DNA of 64,000 nucleotides from Annona cherimola (GCA_030490835.1 CM059971.1:27645817-27709816); one strand, 5' to 3'. Counted from the first letter of the stretch, positions 19,618 to 30,881 are shown. Notes: generated by a model not told the origin, from the sequence alone. A program made the numbers and translations.

Positions 19618-20550
19618 GGCAATTAGTTTCAAATTAGTTCCTAAATCTTTTAAAGAGAAAGAATAAGCTGTCAAAAATATTATATTTTTTTCCTAACTGA
19701 AAATTTACTTTTTAGTAATATATTTTGAGCATAATGAAAGCCTATTATAAAAATGCTGATGAAACCTAGTTAAATAAGATTAGAATGAACCAATTGCAAC
19801 TTGAATAAACATAACCTAGCTAAAGAATGCAAGTAAGGGAACCAATCAATTGGTTGAATAGGGAGTGGTTTTCTGTCAGCTTTTCCCCTGAGAACATGTA
19901 TGGTTCTATGTATGTTTTTTCAGCACATTTTTAATTAGATTGTTTAATCTTTGCCATGGTTCATTTTTGAAGGAGTCATCAAAATTTTAACTGCCAAAAC
20001 AACAAAGTTATGTATTAATTTCATTCATATAATTGTCTTTCTTTCTCCACTTGAATATTCCACTTACATTGAAAATTTTCTATCCCAGTTCCATCTACAA
20101 GAACATAACCAAACTGGCAAAGATGTGTTACATTTAATAAGCTAATGATAATTGCAACTCCTTGTCTAACCAAATCTTTATTTAGGTTATTCTCTTGATC
20201 AAATTATTTCACTAGTGCAATTCAAGTTGTGAGCATATTTGGCTTCAGTTCACTGCTGAAGATCATAGGGGAAATTAGTTTTCCATGAGTTCAAGGAATT
20301 AGAGTTACAACTTCAATGATTTCCTAATAGTTATGTGAGTCTATGATTGATGATTACATGGATAGAATTTGTAGAAAACACCAAATATAGATTTATGATG
20401 AGCTTAGGTGTATGCAATTGCGAGCTATCTTATCATTCCCTAGCTCATTTCTACATCTTTTCCGTGATAAAGACAATAGTCATTTCTTGATAATATGAGC
20501 TATTAATCAGGTATTTTTTAATATTATTTCTTATCAGTTGTTTTTTTAGG
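19618..20550. other. AT-rich intron-like or intergenic DNA
   Basis: T-rich, unique-looking sequence with no recognised exon. It may be intron flanking the tryptophan-tRNA ligase exon fragment at 21351. Confidence 0.3.
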
Positions 20551-20553
20551 TAA

Positions 20554-20833
20554 GAGTGTGTATAGCAATAAGTAAAATGTGTCAAGCTAAAATTTTTACT
20601 CTTCATAATTATCCTATTATTTTAATCATTTCTTCCTATTTTCTTATACAAGTACCATATTCTCCAATCATTTCTGTGCAACTATTTATATGGTTAACTT
20701 ATTTATTTCATCTTTATTCTTTTTTTTACTTCTCATCATTAGCTCTACTATACCACATCATTTTATCTTAATTTAGAAACTATTATCTAAAAAAAATTTC
20801 ATCCAAAAGTTTTATCACTTTCCAAACACACCC
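20554..20833 (+). mobile_element. Tourist-like MITE, 280 bp, TSD TAA
   Basis: Left end GAGTGTGTATAGCAATAAG mirrors the right end (reverse reading GGGTGTGTTTGGAAAGTGAT). TAA flanks it at 20551-20553 and 20834-20836. AT-rich and non-coding. It is the clearest member of a family repeated through the window. Confidence 0.75.
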
Positions 20834-21350
20834 TAAATGTAGACATTTGTAGTGCAAAATGTTTGATTGTTCTGTTAACTCTTAATACTAGCCAAGACAA
20901 ATCTCTATGTGAAAGGTTAATTTTTGTATGACTAGCTAGAGATGCCTGAAACTCGAGTTAAAAGTTTAAAATGCATGTAACTTGATTTATGAGTTTGAAT
21001 TTTATATCCTATGAGAAATACATTCAATTTCGGCAACTGTGGTTTGCAAAATTAGGAATGAGCCAATTGCTTTGTTAATTAACTAGTCCATTTATTCATT
21101 GCTAATCTTTGTTTTGATTCGTTGCTAGAACTTTGTTTATATCTTTTCGGATATTAAACTGTTCATGCTGGCTTTTGATATGAACCGAACAATAGACTTG
21201 CTCTTGTGCTAATTTTTAATTTTTTTTTCTTTGGTCATGAATTTTATACCATTTTTTTTAATTTTGTCACTCTACCATCTATATCAAACTGTACATGTAT
21301 TTTATTTGGGCTTTTTACTCTGTTTTTCTTTGTTTTATTTTTTGCTTTAG

Positions 21351-21443
21351 GATCCATATTAGAGAATGACACAAGATGTTGCTCCCAGGATAGGGTACCA
21401 AAAGCCTGCATTGATAGGGTCCTTGTTCTTCCCTGCCCTTCAG
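21351..21443 (+). pseudogene. Tryptophan-tRNA ligase exon fragment with stop codon
   Basis: One exon of a cytosolic tryptophan-tRNA ligase, the enzyme that charges tRNA-Trp. It is flanked by a polypyrimidine tract and TTTAG acceptor (21346-21350) and a GT donor (21444), phase 0 at both ends, 31 codons. The frame gives DPY, stop, then [19 protein letters not shown] and FFPALQ, a segment diagnostic of the eukaryotic enzyme just before its KMSAS-type loop. The stop (TAG, 21360-21362) replaces the residue that is Phe in the family, so the exon is dead. The preceding and following exons were not found within reach. Retained splice sites rule out a processed copy; it is a piece of genomic DNA, captured by an element or left from a decayed gene. 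Confidence 0.85.
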
Positions 21444-21780
21444 GTATTTTCTTCTTTGATTTTTTTGATTTGTCACAGGGTCCACTAACCCTAGACTAGC
21501 TTAATTTGTATTATTTGTATTCATTTTCATTGTCCTTTGCTCTTCCTCCATCCCATTGGTATGCATTTATGATGTCCTTAGTTGTCCTTTAATCTCAATC
21601 GTTTTTTTAATTTCTATCATTCATCACCGCTACCGCCTTGTAGTTTGCAATTGTGCTAACAACAGGCTTATGGATTGAGTCCGGTTTCCCTGCAAATGTT
21701 TTTACGTTTGGTGAAAATGTAAACGCCACATCTACCGTCAATTTAAGATGGGCGGTTGAGATTTGTTGGGGTAAAATTGG
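21444..21780 (+). other. Spacer between two gene fragments
   Basis: Pyrimidine-rich intron-like sequence follows the ligase donor, then a promoter-like stretch (GATGGGCGGTTGAGATTTG near 21748). The next ligase exon is absent. Confidence 0.4.
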
Positions 21781-21796
21781 AAGACGAAAATAAGCA

Positions 21797-22133
21797 TTGA
21801 GTGTAGGACTTGCGTGTTACGGGGTCTTGCCGAAGGGATACAGAGATAGAGAGAGAGGACCTTCGTTAACAGGAGAGAGGACGGAGAGATCTCAGAGGGA
21901 GATCGCAGGGGGAGATCGAGAAGAGGAATTGCTGGAAAGAGGAGGCGCCGACCAAAGCCGTTGTTGCCAACGCTTCCACCGTCGCCGTCACCACCAGTTG
22001 CCGACACAGAGGAAGAGAGATCACAGCGGGAGATCGAAAAGGGAGAATGCAGAAGCGGACTTGCCGAAAGGAGGAGGCGCTAACCGTCCTTGCCGTCGCC
22101 GTCACTACACAACCTTAACGGATCTTGACGTGA
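21797..22133 (+). other. GC-rich leader-like segment upstream of NAP1 fragment
   Basis: Purine-rich then GC-rich sequence with a loose internal duplication: GAGATCGA... plus GAGGAGGCGC... plus CCGTCGCCGTCAC occurs near 21913-21992 and again near 22030-22105. It resembles a 5' UTR or first exon of the NAP1 donor gene. A 250-codon frame reading through this and the intron is low-complexity and I do not accept it as a protein. Confidence 0.45.
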
Positions 22134-22480
22134 ATGAAGGTGAGCTCAGAAAATGTTACATTTTTTCGATTTTTTTCATTCCCCATTTAAACGGTCTTGA
22201 TTTAAATTGTCATTGTGATTGTGATGATGAGAACCGGCTTGTGATGCTGCTCGATTATTCTAAGTTCAGCCTTATTAAATTTCTCCTGATGAACAAGCTG
22301 CTATTTCTGACTCGTTCTTGGTTTTCCTATTTTGCAATTCATTTATCCGGATTCCTTTGTTTTTCCCCCTTGCAGAACAAGTTACGGAATCTGGCTGAGA
22401 ATCCGGAGAATGTGCAGCATGTGGTGGAGACTCTCTCTCCGAACGTCAGGAAACGCGTTGAGGTCCTCCGCGAGATCCAG
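22134..22480 (+). pseudogene. NAP1 (nucleosome assembly protein 1) gene fragment, two exons
   Basis: NAP1 proteins are histone H2A-H2B chaperones. Exon 2 (22376-22480) follows a pyrimidine tract and TTGCAG acceptor and encodes 35 residues including NKLRNLAENPENV and SPNVRKRVEVLREIQ, matching the N-terminal conserved part of plant NAP1. Exon 1 ends ATG AAG at 22139 with donor GTGAGC, so splicing gives MKNKLRNL, matching the family junction. An in-frame TGA sits just before that ATG; GTGAATG|AAG could be a shortened family junction (about 5 bp lost), which is inference. After exon 2 the donor is disturbed (CAG GGGTGCTCC, two extra G) and the frame ends at 22549. No further NAP1 exon is visible. 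The 236-bp intron shows it is not a processed copy. Confidence 0.8.
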
Positions 22481-22559
22481 GGGTGCTCCCTTTTCATTAC
22501 TCAAATCTTTATGGTGTTTCGTTCTGTCACTGGCAAAGTGGACCTGTGATGGGTTCCGT

Positions 22560-24640
22560 CAGTAGGGTTTTAAGAATTTTGCAAATATCTGTTGTGTGGT
22601 GGCAGACCTGGAGGCAGGTGTGAGTGCAAACGTTTGCACTTTTGCATAAAATGCAAATGGGGGTAATATGGTAATTTCATACCATGAGAGTAGCATTGTG
22701 GGTAAAGTGTGAGTATGGGTAGGTGAGATTAATTATAGTACTTTGGGGTGTATGTATTTCTATGGTTAATCATATGATTTTAATAAAATACTATAGATGA
22801 TGAGTGATCCATGACGTTAAAATGAATTATATTCATTTTAAATTATAATCGGTAATGTACGCCTAAAATTTGCAAATTCAGAATAGATTTATTTAAAAAA
22901 TTAAATTTAAACGAATGACGTAATTTAGCATGTTTGACCGATATTGGACATAATCAAAGTTCCATTGGTTGCAAAAATTAAGAAGTTGCGTGATATTTTG
23001 CAATCAATGTCATGTAATCATGATTTCTTCTTTATAGGTAATACTTTCTTTATAGGTAATACTTAACGAAGTGGATCTAGTGGTTATGTCCTTTGTTTTT
23101 CTTTAGTTAGTTAATCTAGAAGTTTGTTTGTGATTGATTTCTATGCATGGGTCCATTTAAAGTCTTGTTTCTCCACGTTTTTAAAGGCATATAGATTACA
23201 TAAATTTTATTATGTAATTTATATTATATATATCCCATTCGATAGATCGTATTAGGAATTAAACTGGACCGTTTCGTTTCTAGTTTATTATGCGTCTTAA
23301 TTGTAATGTATATTGACTGCTGATCCGTTTAGCCAGCCTAAAATTTGCTTGGTCCAAGAATACGTTTTCAAAATTGATTAAAATTTTTTGAATTTGAAAT
23401 TTAAAAAATCCTTATATATTTCAAAATGATAAAATTTGTCATATGAATTAAACACTCTTATGAAAATAGTTTTATAAAAAAAAATTTAAAAATAAAAAAT
23501 ATGTTTTGGGCCAGCCTAATAAAAAGTACACCCCATATATATTATAATTATTAAAGTCTGAGTTGAGAAAATAGCATTTCGTATAAAGTAAACTGCCCAA
23601 CATGAATGAATTATAGTAAGGGTTTGTAAACTCTGTGTCTGTTTTTAAATATGACTATATATAAATTTTTTGATGATGATAGGAGTTTTGAGAATTGACT
23701 TGTTGAGAATTAATTTTTTCGCGCTAGACATATGATAACAGGTATTTTGAAGAATGAATTGTTGAAAATTCACTTTCTCAGGATTGAATAAATTGTTTCA
23801 GTTTTGCAACCAATTGCTAATGTGGGTTGCCAAAGACTTATTTTCTTGTAGAGCTTGTTTTGTAGGTTACTATATCTTGATAGGGCATCTTTGCCTTGAT
23901 AGTGATAATTTTGGCTTCAACACGTAATTTTTATACTTGAAGTGACATGTGGACATGTACGGGCATGCTTGAAATTGAATTGTTTCTTAATTCTTGTTGG
24001 TTGGATAGTTTTAATTTTCAATGTTCATATTAGGTAGGATTAAATAATTAGTTGTTATGTAAATATGTGTTATGAATTTTGATTTGATAAGTAATTTATT
24101 TTATAAGAAAAGTGATTTGAACATCGAAATAAATTATTGTTCATAAGCGTTATTATTTTCAAACACAATTTTTACAGAAAACTTCAACTATTTTACAAAT
24201 CGCAAAAATATGGAAAATTATCTAGCAAAACTGTTGTTCTTTCCATTAAAATTTAAAACTCGGTTCTTTTACATAGAAATGTATACAGTTTTCTTTTCTG
24301 GCATTATCAGCATTCGCTGAGTAATCTGATTCTCTCTTACCAAGAAAATTTTGGTTGAAGTTTTAAATTATAAATTAGTTGTAATCAATCCACTTCTATT
24401 TAATTAGTATATAGTTAGCTATCATTACTGCACCTACAAGGTTGGTGGGTCCAATAGTATACGAATCGGATCGGACAGATGTAGAGCGAGTCAAGCTTTT
24501 GAAAAGTCAGTATAAAGTTGGCTCTTTGCAATCAAATTCATTTACAAAAAAAGAATTTCTTGTTTGTGTTAATAGTTTTATAAGCAAAAAAATTTCTCAA
24601 TGTGCAGGCAAGTAAAATTTTCTTCTTATTTATTATAATG
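22560..24640. other. AT-rich intergenic DNA
   Basis: No gene recognised. An 18-bp direct repeat (TTCTTTATAGGTAATACT) is at about 23029-23065. Confidence 0.35.
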
Positions 24641-24654
24641 CTTTTCCAACCAAA

Positions 24655-24889
24655 CCAAGTTTTGGGACATGAAAAGACAAAAAAATTTTGTGTAAAAGTT
24701 TTTAAAATATGAGAAAATAATGTGATATGATCGAGGTGATGACAAAAAGTAAAGATAATAAAACTAAAATAATAGACTAGTTTTATCGATAATCGTGTAA
24801 AAATAATTAAAAAATAAGATAGTTGTATAAAAAAATGTGAAAAATAATTAATAAATAAGATAATCGTGGAGAGTGAAAAATTTTATATT
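24655..24889 (-). mobile_element. Tourist-like MITE copy, partial, reversed
   Basis: Same family as 20554-20833, read in reverse: GACATGAAAAGACAAAAAAAT, then GATAATAAAACTAAAATAATAG and AAGATAGTTGTATAAAAAAA. Its right end is not clear because the next copy begins there. Confidence 0.5.
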
Positions 24890-24892
24890 AAA

Positions 24893-25208
24893 AGCGCATT
24901 TGGATATGAAAAGAAAACGTTAAACCAAAACTTTTCGCTCTTCATGACTAATCCTATTTTAAAATTATTTTTTCACATACTAATCAAAAATTCATAATAA
25001 TCAAAAAAATTATGTTTTAACATATTCTTATACAACTATCGTATTTTCTAAGTATTCATATACAATTATCTATACAGCTAACATATCTATTTTAATCGTG
25101 TTCTTTTTACAAATCGTCTCTATCATATCATATTATTTTGTATCGAGTTAACAATTTTTACACCAAAAAATTTTCAATTAAAAGTTTCGTCACTTTCTGA
25201 ATACACTC
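24893..25208 (+). mobile_element. Tourist-like MITE, 316 bp, TSD TAA
   Basis: Left end AAGCGCATTTGGATATG mirrors the right end (reverse reading GAGTGTATTCAGAAAGTGAC), differing in the first dozen positions almost only by transitions. TAA flanks at 24890-24892 and 25209-25211. Confidence 0.65.
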
Positions 25209-25217
25209 TAAAAAGTT

Positions 25218-25494
25218 TTGTGAGGTGGTTGAGAAATATTAAAATTTTTTAAACTAAAACTTTTTACTTACGACATCTACTCTTTTTTTATTATTTGTTC
25301 ATGCCTTCTTTTATAACTATCTTATTTTTCAATTATTTTTACATTACTACTTATACAACTACCCTATCTATTTTAACTTTACTCTCTTTAGCTCCCATTA
25401 TTATCCCGATCATATTACATCATTTTCTGCTAATTCAAAAAAATTTATATTAAAAATTTTTTATCGAAAGTTTTATCACTTTCCAAACAACCTT
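25218..25494 (+). mobile_element. Tourist-like MITE copy
   Basis: The body matches the family (CTTATACAACTACCCTATCT, CATATTACATCATTTTCTGC) and the right end reads TTTTATCACTTTCCAAACAA. The left end near 25218 is diverged and the TSD is unclear. Confidence 0.5.
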
Positions 25495-25806
25495 TGTGTA
25501 AAAATTTTATAGTTTTGTCAAACGTAGCTTAATATAAAAATTATAAATTACTAATAATCAAATTTCTTCGTAATGGTTACTATATAGCGTATATTGCCAA
25601 GCAAATTTTTTTTAGTTAACAACCAAAATTTAAATTTTTACAAGAAAATTTTAATTGCCAAAAATTTAAATTTCGTAATGCGAAACTATAAAAGCTTCAT
25701 CTTTTTTTTTTTTTGAAAAAAAAGCTAAGACCTATGTCTTTTTTCCTAAAAAGAAAGTAATAGGCTCTTATTAGACATCATTGGTTCTATATCCAAATCA
25801 CATCCT

Positions 25807-26277
25807 TTATAAAAGATTATCTTGCCTTTCCAAGCAAATCTGATTAGTCAATGCATGGTCCACATACTTTCTCATGTTCATTTCAAAGATACCTATCCCA
25901 TGCGCAACCTTTCCAACCTTGAAGCTCTCCAAAATCCACGCTACCAAATTCCCCACCAATATTTTCTTATTCCCCTCTTCCAACAAAATGCTTACAACAT
26001 GCCTCCTAAAATAATCCCCAAATGCAGGAAGAGCATCATTCTCCAAAAGACATACACCATAGCTTTCGTGTATTCGCGAATAAAAATCACAGCTAGCTGT
26101 CAGCTGCGAGACAATCCGATTTGCCCTCACGGATTTGTTTCCCCGGGTCAAGGAAAATGACAACATTCCAATTCTAACAAAAAGGTCTTTGAATCCCTCC
26201 TGTTCGTCTTCGCACCCCTCAACATCAGTATCAATCATTCTACGTGTATATATAAATTCTTCCGTGCATGTTCTCAT
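25807..26277 (-). CDS. Unrecognised ORF, 156 aa, possibly a gene remnant
   Basis: The longest non-repeat open frame outside the LINE. From the ATG at 26277 it encodes 156 residues of well-mixed composition, unlike the low-complexity AT frames around it, and the frame stays open upstream to a stop near 26350. Visible features: an acidic N-terminal stretch (DTDVEGCEDEQEGF), then predicted helices (DALPAFGDYFRRHVVSILLE, ILVGNLVAWILESFKVG) and a C-terminal MNMRKYVDHALTNQICLE. No transmembrane segment or signal peptide is evident. I do not recognise the family. It lies between Tourist-like MITE copies with no visible partner gene. It may be one exon of a broken gene. Confidence that it is or was coding is moderate to low. 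Confidence 0.35.
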   Translation of the reverse strand: MRTCTEEFIYTRRMIDTDVEGCEDEQEGFKDLFVRIGMLSFSLTRGNKSVRANRIVSQLTASCDFYSRIHESYGVCLLENDALPAFGDYFRRHVVSILLEEGNKKILVGNLVAWILESFKVGKVAHGIGIFEMNMRKYVDHALTNQICLERQDNLL

Positions 26278-26546
26278 GACGGGTGTAAGTAGTTGCGAGT
26301 CACACGTGTTTGAGGCAAAAAGAACTCGACCCCGATTTGTTTACACCCGGTTTATCAAGACTTCAACTTAACCCTAATCCACTGACGATTGGACTTCTAG
26401 CGGATTGTCGATAGGTTAAAAATGAAATGAATAATAAAATAAAAATTGATAAACTGTATAATGTAATGTTTTAAACAAACAACAAAAGCTTTTATCTCTA
26501 ATGATTTACTCGAATTTAAAGGATCGATTTTTGTATTTATTTTTAA

Positions 26547-26800
26547 GATTAGTTTGGTATTTAGTAAAAAAGTGATAGAGTTATGAAAAAAATAGGGAAT
26601 GAAATGATTTAATAAGGGTAATAATTAGTGGTAAAGAGAATAAATATTAAAATAGATAGATTACATATACGAAAAATTAGATTGAAATATGAAAGTTAAA
26701 ATAGAATAACTAGTATAGTAGGACAACTAATATGTTAAATCATATAAAAAATGTATACAAATGGATAGGATAACTTTTTTATATAGTGAAAAACAAACTC
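26547..26800 (-). mobile_element. Tourist-like MITE, reversed, TSD TTAA/TAA
   Basis: GATTAGTTTGGTATTTAG at the left and, in reverse, GAGTTTGTTTTTCACTAT at the right. TTAA occurs at both edges (26543-26546, 26801-26804). Body is purine-rich, as expected for the reversed orientation. Confidence 0.55.
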
Positions 26801-27071
26801 TTAATTGGAATGTTGATCCTATTATCAAAAATTATGCATAATTGGTATAATAATAAAATATTAAAATTTTATTTTACGAATTTTAAACAAGTTATACCGG
26901 TCAACTTCTTAGATTATTAGGTCGATGAATTAGAGGAGCTCAATTCATAACTACTCATTTATTTGAATGAGTTGTAAGAGTTATATATAAACATGTGAGT
27001 GGTTTACAATTCCATTCCTAGTTTGCCCAAACTAGGTTGAATTGACCAATTGGGAATCCATATAGAACTTA

Positions 27072-27319
27072 TGGCGTGTTTGTAAAGAGATAACATTTTC
27101 TAAAATAAAAATATTTGGAATGTGAGACAATGATGTGATATAATAGCAATAATTATAATGAATAAAGAGAATAAAGTTAAAATAAATAGCATAGTTGTAT
27201 AAAAATTAGTAAAAAGTACAATAGTTATATATGAAGAAACGAAGAATTAACTAAAAAAATAATGTAGTTTTGGAGATCAAAAAATTTTTACTAAAAGATT
27301 TATTTAGCCAAATATGCCC
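27072..27319 (-). mobile_element. Tourist-like MITE, reversed, 248 bp, TSD TTA
   Basis: Left TGGCGTGTTTGTAAAGAG, right (reverse) GGGCATATTTGGCTAAATAA; TTA flanks at 27069-27071 and 27320-27322. Confidence 0.65.
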
Positions 27320-27427
27320 TTAGTTTTATATAATTACTCCCCTTCAAAAAATTCTATTTAAATTTTAAAAATATAATTTATTCTTGTATAATTACCTTCC
27401 TTCGCCAACTGGGTTAAAACTAAGCCT

Positions 27428-27680
27428 TAGCCTAGTTGGTCAGGGACAACAACTTATGTGTTGTTTACATATGTTCTAACTCCATCGTTAGTGTTTGACT
27501 TATTATGGGAATTGTCACCCTGATGAACATAGGAGCATATTATTGTTTTCCTAATGAGTAAGATAGGAGTTTATTATCATCCCAAAAGATAAATGGAAGC
27601 TTGTTGTTTTTACTGAGCATAATTATAATATATGAAATGAAATGTAATATATACACACCCATTTTTTTAAATGAAAAAAT
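27428..27680 (+). mobile_element. Probable decayed SINE
   Basis: TAGCCTAGTTGG at 27428-27439 is a good box A. A degenerate box B (GTTCTAACTCC, 27473-27483) follows 33 bases later. The 3' boundary and target duplication are not resolved. Confidence 0.45.
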
Positions 27681-27715
27681 CTCCTTCAGAAAATATTTTA
27701 TACTCCCCGTAACAA

Positions 27716-27979
27716 ATTGCCTACCATTGGGCCGCCGGACTAAAGACCCGGTTGCACCCTACTTCGCACGGAAAAAGTGGCTCCCCCATATGCGCGTCCT
27801 TTTACTGCGTGAGGCCGACAAGCCCCCGGCTTTGCTACTTTTATAGCATTTGGCAGGGCATGCAACTGTAGACTGGCCGTGCAACAACAGGGCCCCACGG
27901 GGCTGTGCTCGTGTTTTGGATGGGGAAGGACTTGATCTTCGGGCCCACACCTTTTGGCGTGTGAACCCCCTTTGTGCTA
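27716..27979. other. GC-rich segment beside hAT element
   Basis: A compositional island (CGTAACAAATTGCC..., many CCCGG and GGGCC words) between AT-rich DNA and the hAT element. No domain in any frame. It may be a promoter or an unbounded repeat. Confidence 0.3.
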
Positions 27980-28490
27980 CTTTTGAGTAGGGGTGCAAGT
28001 CGGTCCGGGTACCCCCGGGTAGGGGTGGAACCTACCCTTACCCGTTTTTTAAAAACGTCTACCCTACCCTATTTTAGACCGGGTCGGTTCGGAGTCTACC
28101 CTACCCAATTTTTTCAGGTGCGGGTCGGTTCCGGTTCGGTTCCAAATCGGTTCCTAAAGACATCATACATCCAAACTGGCTCCAAATACAGAAATACTAT
28201 ATTATGAATAGAATTTTCCAATGAAACAGAAATGTCAATAAGAAATGTCAAGTTTGAGACATTGATACATGTCGAATTTTCCTAATATCGAATTATCATA
28301 ACTGTTTTCAATAGGTATGGTTTGCTAAATTAACACAACCACATTTTTCTTGTAACTAGTATGTAATGTCAACACAGCTACTCACCTTTGATTTAAAATT
28401 TTTCAGGGATAACTTCTTTGCTATGAAACTGGGCAGATGGTACCATGTGGCATTTATTACTGCTCATTGGTGCATTTAGCTGTTTGTACC

Positions 28491-28544
28491 TGACATAAAC
28501 AAATAAACTGACATAAACAAATAAACTAACATAAACAAATAAAC
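28491..28544 (+). repeat. 18-bp tandem repeat, three copies
   Basis: TGACATAAACAAATAAAC repeats three times and once more with its flank (TGTTTGTACCT) near 28559, inside the hAT element. Confidence 0.85.
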
Positions 28545-29339
28545 TATTGAAGATGACTGTTTGTACCTAACATAAACAAATAAACTATAAAAATATAAAA
28601 GAAACTGAAAAGTATGTTAGCATGATCAATATATGAAAATAAGTTGTAAACTAGTATTGAAATATATGAAGCTGTGAACAACAAACTAATGTTAACGTAT
28701 ATGAAGCTATGAAGACTATTTGTTAAATAGATAAGTCTTTAATGATTTGGGGAGGTTATTACAATTGTTTGAGTAGAAATAAGGGAAGACATGGTTAAAA
28801 GAGGCTTTAGTCTCTAATTTGTAGTATAAACAATAATGGCTCTGCAATTATGATAAATTGCGGATAAGAGATTAAGTTTGAACAGAAATGAATATCTTAT
28901 TGGATCCTGTCTGATTGCAAAAGCCACTGGGAACTAACTCAATGTCCTGCTTGTTATCATTGTAACTCAAGTCCTAATGTCCTATACAAATATACAATCA
29001 AACACTGAATAAGTTATTTAATTGGAGAAATGAATAAAATAGACTCAACGAGTTCATGATCTGATGATGAATTTATGAGGACAACTGTCTGCTTAAACTG
29101 AAACTGAAATCAAATTGCTCGGATATTGATGACACAATTATCACAATCTGAAAAAAAATGACAGAATTGGAGCACGAAACCGAAACTAAGATCAAACATG
29201 TGAGAGAATCAAAGAATTAAACAATTTATCACGAACAGGAAGTAAATGAAAAAAACAAGGACAGCAATCAGGACTACAAAGATAAAAATCAGACACGAAA
29301 TGGAGATCCAATATAAAAAGAGTGAGAAACAAATCCCTG

Positions 29340-29576
29340 ACGCGTTTGACGGCTGGCCGGCTGGGAGTGACAGATCACAGGCGACGCCGACGAGCTGCGC
29401 GTCTGCCGTCGAGGGGAGGATCGGAGGACCTGAGCGCCGAGCACTCGAGTCTGGAACAGCGAGGATGTTGATGGGAGGAGCTGCGCCGCTGCGCGTCTGG
29501 CCATCGACCGTCGAGGGAGGACCTGCGTTGCGCGCCGACAGTCGATTGCCGAGTGCCGAGGGCAGAGGGTCGGGGG

Positions 29577-29637
<61 letters not shown>

Positions 29638-29960
29638 AGGGAGGAGAGGAGAAGTGGCGGGAGAGGAGAGGGATGGAGGAGCAGTGAGCTGCGCCGAGGG
29701 AGATGGAAAGAGAGAGAGAGGAGCAGGCAACTGTCAAGGGGAGGACCTGCGCGCAGATTGCCAAGGGCAGAGGGTCAAGGGAGAGAGAGAGAGAAGCACT
29801 GGAGCTGTGCCGAGGGGAGAAGCTGTGGCACCGGCGCCGCTGCGACGTCGACTCGTCGTCGCCGAGGATGGAGGCGCAGAGCCGTGCTGTCGCAGATTGG
29901 AGTGGAGACGGGAATACAGCATTAGGTCGAGATGGGATTTGGGAATTAGGGCTGGATGGC
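29340..29960. other. GC-rich block with (GA)25 inside the hAT element
   Basis: Strong GC shift against AT-rich sides. Contains (GA)25 at 29581-29630 and a diverged internal repeat built on GGGCAGAGGGTC near 29561 and 29765. Open frames on both strands are Ser/Pro/Arg-rich and I do not accept them as proteins. Confidence 0.6.
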
Positions 29961-30486
29961 TGGATGTCGTTATCATATGCAGGTATATATGAAATCCGGG
30001 TCGGTTCCGGGTACCCAGCGCTGGAACCGACCCTTACCCGAATTTGAACGGGTATTTTACCCATGGAACCGAACCGACCCTATGGGTAGGTTCTATGGAA
30101 CCGAACCTACCCGATTTAGGGTACCCAGCGGGTCAACCCGCGGGTACCCTACCCAAGTTGCACCCCTACTTTTGAGGCTACATATAGAGGAGTAAGATTG
30201 CTTGTGTGTAGATATATAGTTGGCTTTTTTTCTTTTTTTCTTTTCCCTCTTTTCTTTTTGAGTTTTTCTTTTAAATAACGAGTACCTGGTGCCTGCGAAG
30301 TTTTGAGCCATTGATTTGCTCACTCAAACAGTCTTTGCCCTTACACCATTTATTCCACTGTTCAAACCTATGAAATATTTTTTTAAAAGTAAATTTTATG
30401 CCAGCAATATATAAACTAAGTTAAAAAGTGAATAAATTTAAAATAAATGTAAAGTATATTTAAAAATAAAACTAAGAATGCATAAC

Positions 30487-30881
30487 GAGGGGTGATTCTT
30501 TTAGGCTGAGAGCATGGGACCTTCCTTATTGTCCAGACATTGAACCCCTTAAAAATATTTTTTTGATTTTTTATAAATGCGTGAAGCTATGTGTATTTAA
30601 CTTATCAATCAAATTTTATCATTTTTAGATGCTTTTAAATATTTTTTATTTTTAAACATAGTAATATTTTCGTAATTTTCTGAACTTGGAAATTACAATA
30701 AATGCCGTTGGGTTTAAAAATAAAAAATACTTAAAAGTATCCAAAAATAGTAAACCTTTGTTTATAGGTTAAATATATATAACTCTACATGTTTGTAAAA
30801 AAAATAAAAATAAATAAATAATGGGCTTTTTGGTCAGGCACTGGGTTGCACTATGCACCCGGCCGCACCGGAACATCCCTC
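30487..30881. mobile_element. Foldback MITE, 395 bp, 9-bp TSD
   Basis: Ends GAGGGGTGATTC and (reverse) GAGGGATGTTCC. ATGCATAAC (30478-30486) and ATACATAAT (30882-30890) match at 7 of 9. Inner arms AGATGCTTTTAAATATTTTT and AAAATACTTAAAAGTATCC pair. Same family as 47346-47703. A 9-bp TSD suggests Mutator-type mobilisation. Confidence 0.7.

Larger units (their letters stand above)
27988..30168. mobile_element. Non-autonomous Ac-like hAT element, 2181 bp
   Basis: Ends TAGGGGTGCAAGTCGG... and ...AAGTTGCACCCCTA, flanked by the 8-bp duplication CTTTTGAG (27980-27987 and 30169-30176). TIR start and 8-bp TSD fit the hAT superfamily. Both subterminal zones are packed with GGGTCGGTTC-like words and their reverse, as expected for transposase-binding sites. 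No transposase domain is recognisable. A GC-rich block (29340-29960) near the right end has long but low-complexity open frames and may be the leftover leader of a lost transposase gene or captured DNA. Confidence 0.9.

Noticed and set aside
21797..22549. 250-codon open frame as a protein
   Set aside because: It reads through a low-complexity Arg/Glu-rich leader and the NAP1 intron; only the exon 2 part is protein-like.
29246..29992. 248-codon open frame and opposite-strand frames as genes
   Set aside because: Composition follows the GC-rich block and the (GA)n run; no domain; all inside a hAT element.
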